A DNA stretch of 64,000 nucleotides, taken from positions 50,327 through 114,326 of the forward strand of contig NZ_JACHFW010000011.1 in NCBI RefSeq assembly GCF_014202115.1. Reading direction: 5' to 3'. The translations under genes and the position numbers were made by a program. How positions within the stretch are numbered: position 1 is the first letter of the stretch; each line of letters begins with the position of its first letter. The stretch comes from Catenibacillus scindens (GTDB taxonomy: Bacteria; Bacillota; Clostridia; Lachnospirales; Lachnospiraceae). Of the stretch, positions 49,222 to 58,146 are shown piece by piece. Under the pieces are notes generated by a model that worked only from the letters and a program-made list of their open reading frames with translations, ran no database searches and was not told the DNA's origin.

Positions 49222-49380
49222 ATGCGGATTGCGTTTTATTACAGAAAAGGCAACACAACTTTTGGCTGTATGCTGCCGGAAGAAAAGGAACGACTTCATG
49301 TTTTTTTTGCCGCCGAACAGAAACGGGAGGCGGCAAAATCCCTATCAAGAAAGCTGGATCATGGGGACAAGAAAAAATAA
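49222..49380 (+). CDS. Small protein at the ICE right end
   Basis: 52 residues starting MRIAFYYRKGNTTFGCMLPE, with a basic end KLDHGDKKK. ATG 49222 follows GGGAAAGGGATTGATT. It ends only 30 bases before the inferred element junction. Unknown; its place beside the attachment site and after the recombinases makes a recombination-directionality role conceivable, but there is no sequence support. Confidence 0.5.
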   Translation: MRIAFYYRKGNTTFGCMLPEEKERLHVFFAAEQKREAAKSLSRKLDHGDKKK

Positions 49381-49404
49381 ATATTTTTTTGTCGTGGGCT
49401 TGAC

Positions 49405-49415
49405 ATAAGGGTGGC
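49405..49415. other. Inferred right attachment junction of the ICE
   Basis: Reading the minus strand, a tyrosine recombinase frame gives NFHALRH and then PYVKPTTKK instead of the expected T-F-A-T. The family match ends at the Arg-His codons (49411-49416), so the element end lies at about 49409-49412. Core bases cannot be defined without the left junction. Confidence 0.6.
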
Positions 49416-50061
49416 GCAGGGCATGAAAGTTTCGATAAGGAAGTCCGCATTGTGTTAAATATTTTTTATAATTAATCTGATATGTTCTTGGATCTAAAAA
49501 GACTTTATCCTGATCAGAAATAATGCAGAAATTTTTACCAAACTGTTTTTTCTTTTTGCACAAAATCTTCCATAAATGGGTAGGGATTGGTATATCCCGG
49601 ACAGCAGTCTGGGTTTTTGGTGTGCCGATAATAATCTTGCTGGCATGTTCCTGGCCTTTTAAGTAGATTCGCTGAACAGTTCGACGCACATGAAAAACTT
49701 TTAAATTTATGTCAATATCACTCCATTGAAGGGCACATATCTCCCCAAGACGCATTCCGGAATATAGGCATATAAAGATCCCCAGCTTCTTTGGCGTCAG
49801 ATCGCTGAGTAAATACTTTTCCAGAATGCGCTGTTCCGCGGCAGAAAATGTCTGTGTTGGCTTGATAATGTTGCTGTACAGGTTCTTTCTCAGGGATTTT
49901 GGTTCAAGCGTTCCCTCACCAATCTCTGCCGACTCTATAATCAGCTCAAAGTTGGGGAAAATTATGACACTGCGCCCAAAGTTATTCAGATTTCTACGAT
50001 CGGTTTTCAGCTCTTTGAAAGAGAAAATCTTTTCTATTCCCGAAATCTCTTTATGGACAGA
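49411..50061 (-). pseudogene. Chromosomal tyrosine recombinase, disrupted by the ICE
   Basis: The minus-strand frame contains KPTQTFSAAEQRILEKYLLS, LTPKKLGIFICLYSGMRLGE, CALQWSDIDI (catalytic Arg of box I), TAVRDIPIP and NFHALRH (box II His-x-x-Arg-His). The C-terminal part with the catalytic Tyr is missing at the junction. The N-terminal end runs into a stop at 50062-50064 without a start codon, so the gene was probably already decayed. It is a phage- or element-type integrase of the host chromosome that served as the ICE target. Confidence 0.8.
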
Positions 50062-50205
50062 TCAACTTATCGGATCTATAGTAACAATTTCTGTCTAAAT
50101 GTGCTATCATTAAAGCAGATAGAAAACGCAACTCAGCAAGACTGTAACAGCGGCCTCTATCAGTGGGGTCAGTTGTTTTTAGCAAAGACATGAGAGAAAT
50201 TAAAG

Positions 50206-50463
50206 ATGTTGGCAGAGAATAATAATACCTTTAAAGAAGTGGAATACTCAATGAAAAACCTCTCTCAGAATGAGGATGTCATAGATATTTGTCATATGGG
50301 AGAATACGACCGGCAGATACGGGAATTTATTGAAAGAAAGCGGGAAAGGGAGTGGCAGAAAGAAAAAGAGGAATTACTCTCTGAAAACAGAGGTCTGGAA
50401 GGAGAAATTCTAAGGCTTAAAGCTCAGTTGGCCCAGTACAAAAAATCAGAGCAAAAAGGATAA
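50206..50463 (+). CDS. Small coiled-coil hypothetical protein
   Basis: 85 residues, or 70 from ATG 50251. The second half is a strong coiled coil (QIREFIERKREREWQKEKEE, GLEGEILRLKAQLAQYKK). The ribosome-binding site is weak (GAGAGAAATT). Similar short proteins occur beside integrases and transposases. It may be a real small gene of a decayed element; function unknown. Confidence 0.45.
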   Translation: MLAENNNTFKEVEYSMKNLSQNEDVIDICHMGEYDRQIREFIERKREREWQKEKEELLSENRGLEGEILRLKAQLAQYKKSEQKG

Positions 50464-50471
50464 TAATCTTA

Positions 50472-50501
50472 GAGGATGGCAGCCTCACCGGAACCATCCT
50501 C
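50472..50501. terminator. Hairpin terminator
   Basis: GAGGATGG (50472-50479) and CCATCCTC (50494-50501) pair exactly; TTTTTTT follows at 50513. It lies between convergent reading frames. Confidence 0.65.
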
Positions 50502-50506
50502 TCTTC

Positions 50507-50731
50507 TCATAATTTTTTTAACTCATCCATCATAGCGGGCCTATTTTTATACAACTGCCGCCAGTCGTTGGCGATCTGCGCCGCTATTTTCCCGCCACCC
50601 TGGATTTTCAGGCTGCAAAGCAGCGAGACCAGCGTGCGGTATTTTTTACGGTCGCCACTATATGACGCCATTTTGTTCAGCTCAGACCGGTATTTTTCCA
50701 GAATCTGCTGTGGATAATCCTTTTTAAGCAC
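50507..50731 (-). pseudogene. Hypothetical C-terminal fragment downstream of gpsA
   Basis: 74 residues from a GTG, basic and helical (YSGDRKKYRTLVSLLCSLKI, AAQIANDWRQLYKNRPAMMD). The pattern resembles the extreme C-terminus of SWIM-type zinc-finger or nuclease-like proteins and the frame is open further upstream without a start codon, so it looks like a remnant. It sits 42 bases after gpsA. Confidence 0.4.
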
Positions 50732-50773
50732 ATTTGTATATGCCTCTAATTTTGCCAGCCCATACCCTTCACC

Positions 50774-51781
50774 TCAGCCAAATTCGCCTTTGCGCTCTCT
50801 CCGAAGGAGATCGTTCATGGCGTCCGGGGCGGATTTGCCTTCAAAGAGAACCGCATTGACCTCATCCACAATAGGCATAGTCACGCCGTATTTTTTGGCA
50901 AGCTTTTTGGCAGCGCGGGCAGAGTACACGCCTTCAACTACCATTTTCACCTCATCCATTGCCTGCTGGGCCGTATAGCCTTTGCCGATCAGTTCACCGG
51001 CATTGTGGTTGCGGCTGTGGCGGCTGGTACAGGTCACAATAAGATCACCGATACCGGACAGTCCGGCAAAGGTTTCCTGGCAGCCTCCGGCAGCCTGGCC
51101 CAATCGGGTGATCTCAGCAATCCCCCGGGTCATTAAGGCAGCCTTTGTATTGTCTCCAAGGCCCAGACCGTCCACAACGCCGGCAGCCAAAGCGATAATA
51201 TTTTTCAAGGCACCGCCAAGCTCAATGCCAATCATATCCTGGCTTGCATAAACCCGAAACACATCGTTCATAAAAATATCCTGGACAAAACGGGCGGTTG
51301 CGTCAGAGCGGGCGCCGGCCACAACTGTGGTGGGCATCCGCCGCCCAACTTCCTCCGCGTGGGAGGGGCCGGACAACACAGCCACATCCGCCCACGGAAT
51401 CTCCTCTTTAATAATATCCGTCATCGTATTCAGGGTGTTTTCCTCAATACCTTTGGCCACACTGACAATCACCTGTCCTTCCCGCACCCAGGGGGACGCA
51501 CTTTTTGCCGTTGAGCGGATAAACACACTGGGGACAGCAAATACAAGCAGATCTCTGTCCTTGCATGCTGACGGCAGGTCATCTGTAATAAGGATGCTGT
51601 CCGCAAGCCTGACGCCAGGAAGTTTTGCTTTGTTTTCACGGTTTTCATCAAGAAGCCGGACTTCCTCCTGCAGGGCGGACCATAGAGCCACATCATGACC
51701 ATTGTCGCAAAGAACACAGGCCAGAGCGCAGCCCCAGCCGCCAGCGCCGATGACACTCACTTTTCTTTTCACTGACGTCAC
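50774..51781 (-). CDS. gpsA: Glycerol-3-phosphate dehydrogenase [NAD(P)+]
   Basis: 335 residues, full length. NAD(P)-binding VIGAGGWGCALACVL at the start, VAKGIEENTLNTMTDI near residue 105, catalytic Lys region GGALKNIIALAAGVVDGLGLG at about 190 and the C-terminal substrate domain ending with FEGKSAPDAMNDLL. It makes sn-glycerol-3-phosphate from dihydroxyacetone phosphate for phospholipid synthesis. It overlaps plsY by four bases, coupling supply and first acylation of the same metabolite. Confidence 0.96.
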   Translation of the reverse strand: MTSVKRKVSVIGAGGWGCALACVLCDNGHDVALWSALQEEVRLLDENRENKAKLPGVRLADSILITDDLPSACKDRDLLVFAVPSVFIRSTAKSASPWVREGQVIVSVAKGIEENTLNTMTDIIKEEIPWADVAVLSGPSHAEEVGRRMPTTVVAGARSDATARFVQDIFMNDVFRVYASQDMIGIELGGALKNIIALAAGVVDGLGLGDNTKAALMTRGIAEITRLGQAAGGCQETFAGLSGIGDLIVTCTSRHSRNHNAGELIGKGYTAQQAMDEVKMVVEGVYSARAAKKLAKKYGVTMPIVDEVNAVLFEGKSAPDAMNDLLRRERKGEFG

Positions 51782-52404
51782 TCCTTTACTTTCTTTTTCT
51801 TCCTGTCAAAACGGTTCTCTGTACCGTTGATCAGCCTCTTAATATTAGACCGATGGCGCCAGAATGCCATAGCACAAAACACAAGACTAACAATAAACAG
51901 GTGCCACTGTCCCGGATGAAAGATCAGAACGCAGATAGGAAAGAGAGCCATCAGTACCAGTGACCCTACAGAAACATATCTTGTAATAAAAAAGGGAATG
52001 AAAAAGCCCAGTAAACCAGGAATAATAAAACGCACATCAAAGGCCGCCATAACACCGCTAGTCACAGCGATCCCCTTTCCCCCTTTAAATTTCAGATAAA
52101 AAGGATAATTGTGACCTAAAACGACGCCAAAACCGGTGTACATCGTCAAAAGCAAATTATCCGGTGACTGAGGATAGATCACATAGCGCACCAGCAAAAT
52201 AGCAAAAATAGCCTTCAGGGCATCTCCGGCGTAAGTGATATACCCGGCTTTTTTGCCGAGAACACGCATAGTATTCGTGGTTCCCACATTCCCGCTGCCG
52301 TATTTATGAATGTCGATGCCGTGGAGCCGGCCATAAAAATAGCCAGTCTGAAAGCATCCGAAAACATATCCGATAATCAGACATATGATAATCTCATGGA
52401 CCAT
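51778..52404 (-). CDS. plsY: Glycerol-3-phosphate acyltransferase PlsY
   Basis: 208 residues, five membrane helices. Conserved PlsY motifs are visible: GSGNVGTTNTMRVLGKKAGY (about 37-56), YPFYLKFKGGKGIAVTSGVM (about 100-120) and the lipid-facing C-terminal WRHRSNIKRLINGTENRF. It transfers acyl groups from acyl-phosphate to glycerol-3-phosphate at the membrane. The standard der-plsY-gpsA order of Clostridia is kept. Confidence 0.96.
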   Translation of the reverse strand: MVHEIIICLIIGYVFGCFQTGYFYGRLHGIDIHKYGSGNVGTTNTMRVLGKKAGYITYAGDALKAIFAILLVRYVIYPQSPDNLLLTMYTGFGVVLGHNYPFYLKFKGGKGIAVTSGVMAAFDVRFIIPGLLGFFIPFFITRYVSVGSLVLMALFPICVLIFHPGQWHLFIVSLVFCAMAFWRHRSNIKRLINGTENRFDRKKKKVKE

Positions 52405-52410
52405 GAAAAT

Positions 52411-53736
52411 CTACTCCTTTTCCTTCCGTTCGCGGTAAATAAATCTTAACGGGGTACCTTTAAACCCAAAGGCTTCCCGTATTTTATTTTCAATATATCG
52501 GGTGTAGGAAAAATGGGTCAGCTCTTTGCTGTTAATAAAGATTACAAAGGTTGGCGGTTTTACGGAAACCTGAGTAATATAGTAAAGTCTCAGTCTCTTG
52601 CCCTTGTCTGAAGGCGGCTGCTTCATAGCCACAGCTTCAGAGAGAATCTCATTGAGAACGCCGGTTCCCACACGCATAGCGTGATTTTCAATGACCGCGT
52701 CGATAGTCTCGTAAAGGCGGTTTAAGCGCTGTCCGGTAAGGGCAGAGATAAACAAAAGTTCCGCATAAGGCATAAAGGCCAGCTTTTCCCGGATCTCATC
52801 GGTAAATTTATAAATGGTCTTATCGTTTTTGGGGATGGCGTCCCATTTGTTGACAGCGATAATCATACCTTTGCCCCGCTCATGGGCAATGCCGGCAATC
52901 TTGCTGTCCTGCTCAGTTACGCCTTCTGTAGCGTCAATGAGCAGGACAACCACATCCGCCCGCTCCACAGCGGCAACAGTCCGGATAATGCTGTATCTTT
53001 CCAGGTCCTCTTTGATCTTGCTTTTACGGCGCAGGCCGGCAGTGTCGATAAACACATATTCCTTGCCGTGGTACTTCACTGGCGTGTCAATAGCGTCTCT
53101 GGTTGTTCCTGCAATATTGGAGACGATCACCCGGTCCTCTCCTACCAGTTTGTTGACCAGAGAAGACTTACCCACATTGGGCTTGCCTACAACAGCAATC
53201 TTGGGACGATCGTCCTCCTCTTCCTGAGTATTATCTTTACTAAAATACTTTGCCACCTCATCCAGCATATCTCCCAGTCCCAGACGGGAAGCTGCGGATA
53301 CAGGAACAGGATCGCCAATGCCCAGATTATAAAACTCGTACACATCAGGCATCAGCTTTTCAAAGTTATCCACTTTGTTGACAACCAAAATTACAGGCTT
53401 GTGGGAACGGCGCAGCATATCCGCAACCTTAAAATCCGCGTCCACAAGGCCCTGACGCACATCGGTAATAAACATAATCACATCGGCGGTGTCTATAGCC
53501 ATCTGGGCCTGCTGGCGCATACTGGATAAGATCAGGTCGCTGCTCTCCGGCTCAATTCCTCCCGTATCAATTAATGTAAACTGCATATCCAGCCAGGTCA
53601 CATCGGCGTAAATACGATCCCGGGTCACTCCCGGCGTATCTTTGACAATACTGATCTGCTGGCCCGCGAGGGCGTTAAATAAAGTGGATTTCCCAACATT
53701 GGGACGTCCAACAATAGCTACAATCGGTCTGCTCAT
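52411..53736 (-). CDS. der: Ribosome biogenesis GTPase Der
   Basis: 441 residues from ATG 53736, after AAAAGGAGATAG; an upstream in-frame ATG lacks a site. Two GTPase domains in tandem: [12 protein letters not shown] with NKVD, and [12 protein letters not shown] with NKWD; a C-terminal KH-like domain ends IRYIRERK-type ([13 protein letters not shown]). Der acts in 50S subunit maturation and is essential in most bacteria. Confidence 0.97.
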   Translation of the reverse strand: MSRPIVAIVGRPNVGKSTLFNALAGQQISIVKDTPGVTRDRIYADVTWLDMQFTLIDTGGIEPESSDLILSSMRQQAQMAIDTADVIMFITDVRQGLVDADFKVADMLRRSHKPVILVVNKVDNFEKLMPDVYEFYNLGIGDPVPVSAASRLGLGDMLDEVAKYFSKDNTQEEEDDRPKIAVVGKPNVGKSSLVNKLVGEDRVIVSNIAGTTRDAIDTPVKYHGKEYVFIDTAGLRRKSKIKEDLERYSIIRTVAAVERADVVVLLIDATEGVTEQDSKIAGIAHERGKGMIIAVNKWDAIPKNDKTIYKFTDEIREKLAFMPYAELLFISALTGQRLNRLYETIDAVIENHAMRVGTGVLNEILSEAVAMKQPPSDKGKRLRLYYITQVSVKPPTFVIFINSKELTHFSYTRYIENKIREAFGFKGTPLRFIYRERKEKE

Positions 53737-53749
53737 TCTATCTCCTTTT

Positions 53750-55066
53750 CTACTCACCTAATACTTTTATAATCAAATCATCTCCATTAGATTTTATAAT
53801 ATCTACTGGAACTTGTAAAGCCTTTTCAATGTCCCCGGTGGTCATGTCATCCAGAAGGACATTCTCTCCGCTGCGCAGCATATTGCACGGCAAAAGCAGG
53901 ACTTCGCCCAGATCTTTCCCGGAAAGCTGGGCCACAATATCCTGTCCCGTGATCAGGCCGGTCACAGTAATGGATTCTCCAAAAAAATGGTTGACCACAC
54001 AGTGGACGTCCACCCGGACGTTTGGATATTTTTCCTGAAGTTCATCTAAAAGCTGCCGGATATATCCGCTGGCCAGGACGCCGCTGACAACTGAGACATG
54101 GCGGCTGCGGCCGTCGCCTTTGTGCCGGCTTAACTCTGCCTCAAACTCCTCCATGAGCAGGCGCATCATGCCAATCCCATTTTCCAGCTGTCCGTAGCCG
54201 TCGTATTCCTCCTCTGGAGGAATGGGCCGCCCGGCCATAATATACCACTCATCCCCGGCATAGACAAAACGGTTGTCGTATTCCTCCAAAAGGCGCTGCT
54301 GCCACCCCTGGATCTGATCCAGGACTGCTTTCGCGTCCTCGCTGTTAAAAGGTTCCACCGGGTAAAGTCCCTCCCGGTATTTTGTAAAGCCCATAGGCAC
54401 CACAGAAACCCCTTCAAGATAGGGCATAAAGCGGGAAAGATCTTCAATAGTCCGGTCCAGATGTTCCTTATCATTAATATTTTTGCACAAAACAATCTGT
54501 GCATTCATTTCAATCCGCCCGTCATATAATTTTTGAAGCTGATCCAGAAGTTTTCCCGCAAACCGGTTGTGGAGCATCATACACCGCAGATCCGGTTCTG
54601 TTGTGTGGACAGAAATATTAATCGGCTCCAGGCGGTACTTAATGATCCGGTCCAAGTCTTTGTCCTTCATGTTAGTCAATGTAATATAGTTGCCCTGGAG
54701 AAAGGACAGGCGGGAATCGTCGTCTTTAAAATACATGGTCTCGCGCATTCCCGGAGGAAGCTGGTCGATAAAGCAGAAGATACATTTATTGGCACAGGAG
54801 CGGTAATTGTCCATAAGGGAAGACTCAAAAGTCAGCCCGAGATCTTCGTCGTAATCTTTTTCAATCTCAAGCTCCCACTCTTCGCCGTTTTCTTTAATGA
54901 CGCTGAGGACAATGTTTTCGTCATTGATCAGATACTGATAATCAAAAATATCTTCCATGACCTGGCCGTTGACCATATACACCGCGTCCCCGGGCTCAAG
55001 GTCCATTTCCTGGCCAATACTTCCCGGCGCTACTGATGAAATAATGTGCAGATATTTTTTACTCAA
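53750..55066 (-). CDS. DUF512 family radical SAM-like protein with PDZ domain
   Basis: 438 residues. An N-terminal PDZ-like part ([20 protein letters not shown]) is followed by a Cys cluster [20 protein letters not shown] near residue 90, a radical SAM barrel and the C-terminal DUF512 region ([20 protein letters not shown]). This conserved clostridial protein is found next to der. Function unknown; an iron-sulfur enzyme is likely. It is coupled to pgeF by a four-base overlap. Confidence 0.88.
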   Translation of the reverse strand: MSKKYLHIISSVAPGSIGQEMDLEPGDAVYMVNGQVMEDIFDYQYLINDENIVLSVIKENGEEWELEIEKDYDEDLGLTFESSLMDNYRSCANKCIFCFIDQLPPGMRETMYFKDDDSRLSFLQGNYITLTNMKDKDLDRIIKYRLEPINISVHTTEPDLRCMMLHNRFAGKLLDQLQKLYDGRIEMNAQIVLCKNINDKEHLDRTIEDLSRFMPYLEGVSVVPMGFTKYREGLYPVEPFNSEDAKAVLDQIQGWQQRLLEEYDNRFVYAGDEWYIMAGRPIPPEEEYDGYGQLENGIGMMRLLMEEFEAELSRHKGDGRSRHVSVVSGVLASGYIRQLLDELQEKYPNVRVDVHCVVNHFFGESITVTGLITGQDIVAQLSGKDLGEVLLLPCNMLRSGENVLLDDMTTGDIEKALQVPVDIIKSNGDDLIIKVLGE

Positions 55067-55935
55067 CCTAAAGCTCCCTCCTCTCTGATCATCATAAAAC
55101 CTGCCAGGCTTCCCCTAGCTGTCCCAAGGCTTCTGTGGGACCACAAAATGTCCGGATGGCAATGGGTGCAGAGGCCGCTGACATGGATCTGTTCTCTGGG
55201 AATCCCAGCCTCACTCAGCACCCTCTCATTGGCCTTCCAAAGATCCAGTAAATATTTCCCCCCACCTTTTGGCCGGCAGAAAACTTCCCATGGCCGGGCG
55301 CCGAAAGCGTCTTTAAAGGCCATGGCCACATCTTCGCTGACTTCATAGCAATCCCCACAGATACTTGGCCCGATCACCCCGACAAGATTCTGGGGATCAC
55401 AGCCATAGTGTTCCCTCATAGCTGCCACTGTAGCGGCTCCCATGCGGGCCACCGTTCCCCGCCATCCGGAATGACTGGCGCCGATAACCTTTTTATTTTT
55501 GTCCACCAAAAAGAGAGGAACACAATCAGCAAAAAAAGTGACCAGAGAAACATCCGGCTCATTCGTAATCAACCCGTCAATATCCTGATAGTCCGTATCT
55601 TTGATAATACCTTTTCCCCAATCCTTTCTTCCCACGGGCAAAACATTGACTGTGTGGGTCTGACGGGCAAAAACCATTTTTTTCCAGTCCATATCTACAG
55701 CACGTCCAAAACGGCGAAAATTTTCCCGGACTGCTCCAGGATCATCTCCCCGGGTAAAGGACAGGTTCATAGATTTATAAATCCCCTCACTGACGCCGCC
55801 CTCCCGTGTGGAAAAGCCGTGGGCCAGCCACGGGATATCCTCAAAACATTTAAACCGTATCACAGGCACATCCTGGGCCCCGTAAACCACATGGGCCTGA
55901 GATGATTCTAAAATTTTATCCAGCGGTTCCATCAT
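55063..55935 (-). CDS. pgeF: Peptidoglycan editing factor PgeF (laccase-domain protein)
   Basis: 290 residues. Laccase-domain signatures: FARQTHTVNV near residue 95, GASHSGWRGTVARMGAATVA near 150 and LCTHCHPDILWSHR near 265, giving the His/Cys/His zinc site. PgeF/YfiH proteins correct misincorporated amino acids in peptidoglycan precursors; purine nucleoside activity is also reported. Start at ATG 55935 or 55932. Confidence 0.92.
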   Translation of the reverse strand: MMEPLDKILESSQAHVVYGAQDVPVIRFKCFEDIPWLAHGFSTREGGVSEGIYKSMNLSFTRGDDPGAVRENFRRFGRAVDMDWKKMVFARQTHTVNVLPVGRKDWGKGIIKDTDYQDIDGLITNEPDVSLVTFFADCVPLFLVDKNKKVIGASHSGWRGTVARMGAATVAAMREHYGCDPQNLVGVIGPSICGDCYEVSEDVAMAFKDAFGARPWEVFCRPKGGGKYLLDLWKANERVLSEAGIPREQIHVSGLCTHCHPDILWSHRSLGTARGSLAGFMMIREEGALG

Positions 55936-55942
55936 GACCTCC

Positions 55943-56332
55943 TTATTCTATATAGAAAGCATTTTCATAAATTTTCACAGTGCCGCCCCATATGGCTACT
56001 ACATCAAAGCGGACCGGGGTATCTGGGGGAAGTTTTTTCTCCATCATATACCACCGGGCGGACTGAATGATCCGGCGCCGCTTTTTCAGATCCACAGACT
56101 GTTCCGGCGCGCCCTTCTTCTGGCCGCGCCGATATTTTACCTCAATAAATACAAGATAATTTTCGCATCTGGCAATAAGATCAATCTCCCCTAAAGGGCA
56201 ACGGTAATTGGTGCAAAGGATCTCATAACCTTTTTGGGAAAGGATGGCGGCCGCCGCCGTCTCATAATAACTGCCCCGGGCCCGGAGACTGGAAGTTTTT
56301 CCTGCCTCCGTCCCCTGATCCGGAGCATTTAT
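55943..56332 (-). CDS. yraN: YraN/UPF0102 nuclease-fold protein with unusual start
   Basis: 129 residues if translation begins at ATA 56332, which overlaps the rnhB stop by four bases (ATAA instead of the usual ATGA). The family core is clear: RGSYYETAAAAILSQKGYEI, CPLGEIDLIARCENYLVFIE and VKYRRGQKKGAPEQSVDLKK. YraN has a Holliday-junction-resolvase-like fold. No ATG, GTG or TTG occurs in frame before the conserved region, so either a near-cognate start is used or the gene has a point change. Confidence 0.8.
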   Translation of the reverse strand: MNAPDQGTEAGKTSSLRARGSYYETAAAAILSQKGYEILCTNYRCPLGEIDLIARCENYLVFIEVKYRRGQKKGAPEQSVDLKKRRRIIQSARWYMMEKKLPPDTPVRFDVVAIWGGTVKIYENAFYIE

Positions 56333-57087
56333 CGTAAATTTCCGATAAAGTTCCTTCGGTGGATAGGTGATGGGCCATTGTTTCGGATATAGTCCATATG
56401 CTCCTTTGTCCCATAGCCTTTATTCTGGGCAAAACCATAACCGGGATAGAGCTGATCATATTCTACCATCATCCGATCTCTGGTCACTTTAGCAATGATA
56501 CTGGCTGCGGCAATGGATAGGCTTTTAGCATCCCCTTTGATAATGGGTACCTGGGGGATCGTCACCAGAGGGATAGTCACCGCGTCGTTTAAAAGGAGCC
56601 GGGGCTCTACAGACAGTTTTTGGATGGCCTGGCGCATAGCCTCGTAGGTGGCCTGAAGGATATTTATCTGGTCAATGCGCTCATTATCCACAATCCCCAC
56701 CCCAACGCTCACAGCTTTTTCCATAATCTCATCGTACAAAGCTTCCCGGCGCATCGGCGTCAGTTTTTTTGAATCATTTAAATATAAAATCCGACAGTCC
56801 TTTGGAAGGATCACCGCGGCGGCAGCCACAGGCCCGGCCAGAGGTCCCCGCCCGGCCTCGTCAATCCCGGCAATATAAGGAACCTGACTGTATTTTTTCT
56901 CGTAAATCGCCATCGCCTCAAGGCGGGCGTACTCCTGTTCCAGCTTCTTTTCCTGATTTTTTGCTTTTTTGATCAGAGCCTGAACGCCGCTGCGGGGATC
57001 TTCCTCATAGAGCTGACAGAGATCTTTAAGGCTGGCGCCGCTGGCAAGCTGAAATTCCTTTTTAATTTCCTGAATACTTTTGGGCAT
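56329..57087 (-). CDS. rnhB: Ribonuclease HII
   Basis: 252 residues from ATG 57087 with TAGGAGG upstream; an upstream extension to 57222 lacks a site. The RNase HII active site is YIAGIDEAGRGPLAGPV (about 75-90) with VDNERIDQINIL and SIAAASIIAKVTRDR. The enzyme removes ribonucleotides from DNA. An N-terminal helical extension of about 70 residues is usual in Firmicutes. Confidence 0.95.
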   Translation of the reverse strand: MPKSIQEIKKEFQLASGASLKDLCQLYEEDPRSGVQALIKKAKNQEKKLEQEYARLEAMAIYEKKYSQVPYIAGIDEAGRGPLAGPVAAAAVILPKDCRILYLNDSKKLTPMRREALYDEIMEKAVSVGVGIVDNERIDQINILQATYEAMRQAIQKLSVEPRLLLNDAVTIPLVTIPQVPIIKGDAKSLSIAAASIIAKVTRDRMMVEYDQLYPGYGFAQNKGYGTKEHMDYIRNNGPSPIHRRNFIGNLR

Positions 57088-57199
57088 AACTTTCCTCCTA
57101 TAAAAAAAGAAGACCAAAACCGGGACAGCAGCGGCCACCCAGGCTTTGGTCTTTAGAAAATGAAATCCTGCTCCACGAAGACATTTACCGGCGTAAAAA

Positions 57200-57838
57200 T
57201 CACTGGTGTTGTAAGAAACCAATCTTGTCCAACGGCCAGATTCTCAGCCACGCCCGCCCGGAAATCTGACTGCGCTTTATATTTCCCACAGCAGGATATC
57301 TGCTGTCCTCACTATTATTCCGGTTGTCTCCAAGGACAAAGTACTCATCATCGCCAAGAACAATTGGTTCGCCGGCAAGGCCCGCGTTTTCCATAACCGC
57401 GTTGCCATAATGCTCATCCAGAAGTTCCCCGTCAATATAAACATATCCATCAATGATCTGGACTGTCTCACCTGGAAGGCCGATGATCCTCTTAATATAA
57501 TGTTTTCCCGGATCTTCCGGATAAGGGAACACAATAATATCATACCGCTGTGGGTCTGTAAAATAGTAGGACACTTTTTCAACAATAAGATTATCTCCAT
57601 CCTGAAGTGTCGGAGTCATACTTGTCCCGATCACTTCCGTACGGACACCTACAAATCTTACAATCAGAAAAGTGATCACTAAAATAACAGCGATATATCC
57701 CACAAAGCTTAAAATTTCCCGGCCTACAGATTTTTTCTTTACTTCTTTTTTCCCCTTCGGGGACTTTCCCGTCTCCTGTGACTGTTCAGAAACTCTGTCA
57801 TCTAAGGACCCGTCATTCTTTTTTTCAAAATCTTCCAT
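57200..57838 (-). CDS. lepB: Signal peptidase I
   Basis: 212 residues with a Lys-rich N-terminal cytoplasmic part and one membrane helix (about 45-66). The catalytic Ser is in GTSMTPTL (about residue 73) and the catalytic Lys in YIKRIIGLPGETV (about 115). Box E is GDNRNNSEDSRYPAVG. It cleaves signal peptides of exported proteins outside the membrane. Compare the neighbouring paralogue at 59 kb, which lacks both catalytic residues. Confidence 0.95.
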   Translation of the reverse strand: MEDFEKKNDGSLDDRVSEQSQETGKSPKGKKEVKKKSVGREILSFVGYIAVILVITFLIVRFVGVRTEVIGTSMTPTLQDGDNLIVEKVSYYFTDPQRYDIIVFPYPEDPGKHYIKRIIGLPGETVQIIDGYVYIDGELLDEHYGNAVMENAGLAGEPIVLGDDEYFVLGDNRNNSEDSRYPAVGNIKRSQISGRAWLRIWPLDKIGFLQHQ

Positions 57839-57887
57839 TGATCATCAAATCCTGTCTCACAACTCATGGAGTCTTATTTATTTAATA

Positions 57888-58105
57888 GGAAACGTCATAA
57901 TAATTTTTATTATGACGTTTCCAGCGCCGATTTTTGCTGCGCAAAGCGCAGATCTTTCCTTGCAAAAATCGTGCGCATCCCTCCGGAGGGTTTTTAGTAA
58001 ACGAAAAATATATTTGTCGTTTACTATAACAGTTCAGCCATCAGGGATGGCGGGCTGAACTGTTATTTTCGGGCAGTGAGCCAAGCGGACGCGTCTGCGC
58101 GTCCG
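57888..58105. repeat. Row of six hairpins between lepB and ylqF
   Basis: In sequence: 15-base perfect stem 57888-57902/57908-57922; CGATTTTTGC/GCAAAAATCG 57928-57971 with inner CTGCGC/GCGCAG; palindrome CCCTCCGGAGGG 57979-57990 followed by T5; AGTAAACGA/TCGTTTACT 57996-58025; 14-base perfect stem 58026-58039/58053-58066 followed by TTTT; CGGACGCG/CGCGTCCG 58086-58105. No gene lies between 57839 and 58146. Confidence 0.75.
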
Positions 58106-58146
58106 TTTGGCAAACGCCGCGAGGGTCAAAGCTTCAGACCTGCCTT

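Larger units (their letters stand above)
2827..49410. mobile_element. Tn1549/CD1107-CD1112-type integrative conjugative element (left end outside window)
   Basis: The region contains a collinear conjugation module (VirB6-like, PrgI, VirB4, wall hydrolase, DUF4315, DUF4366), MobC plus relaxase, DNA topoisomerase III and an integration module with three serine recombinases. The right boundary is set by the point where a chromosomal tyrosine recombinase reading frame loses family similarity (near 49409-49412). The coupling ATPase (VirD4) and start of the element must lie left of the window. Confidence 0.85.
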
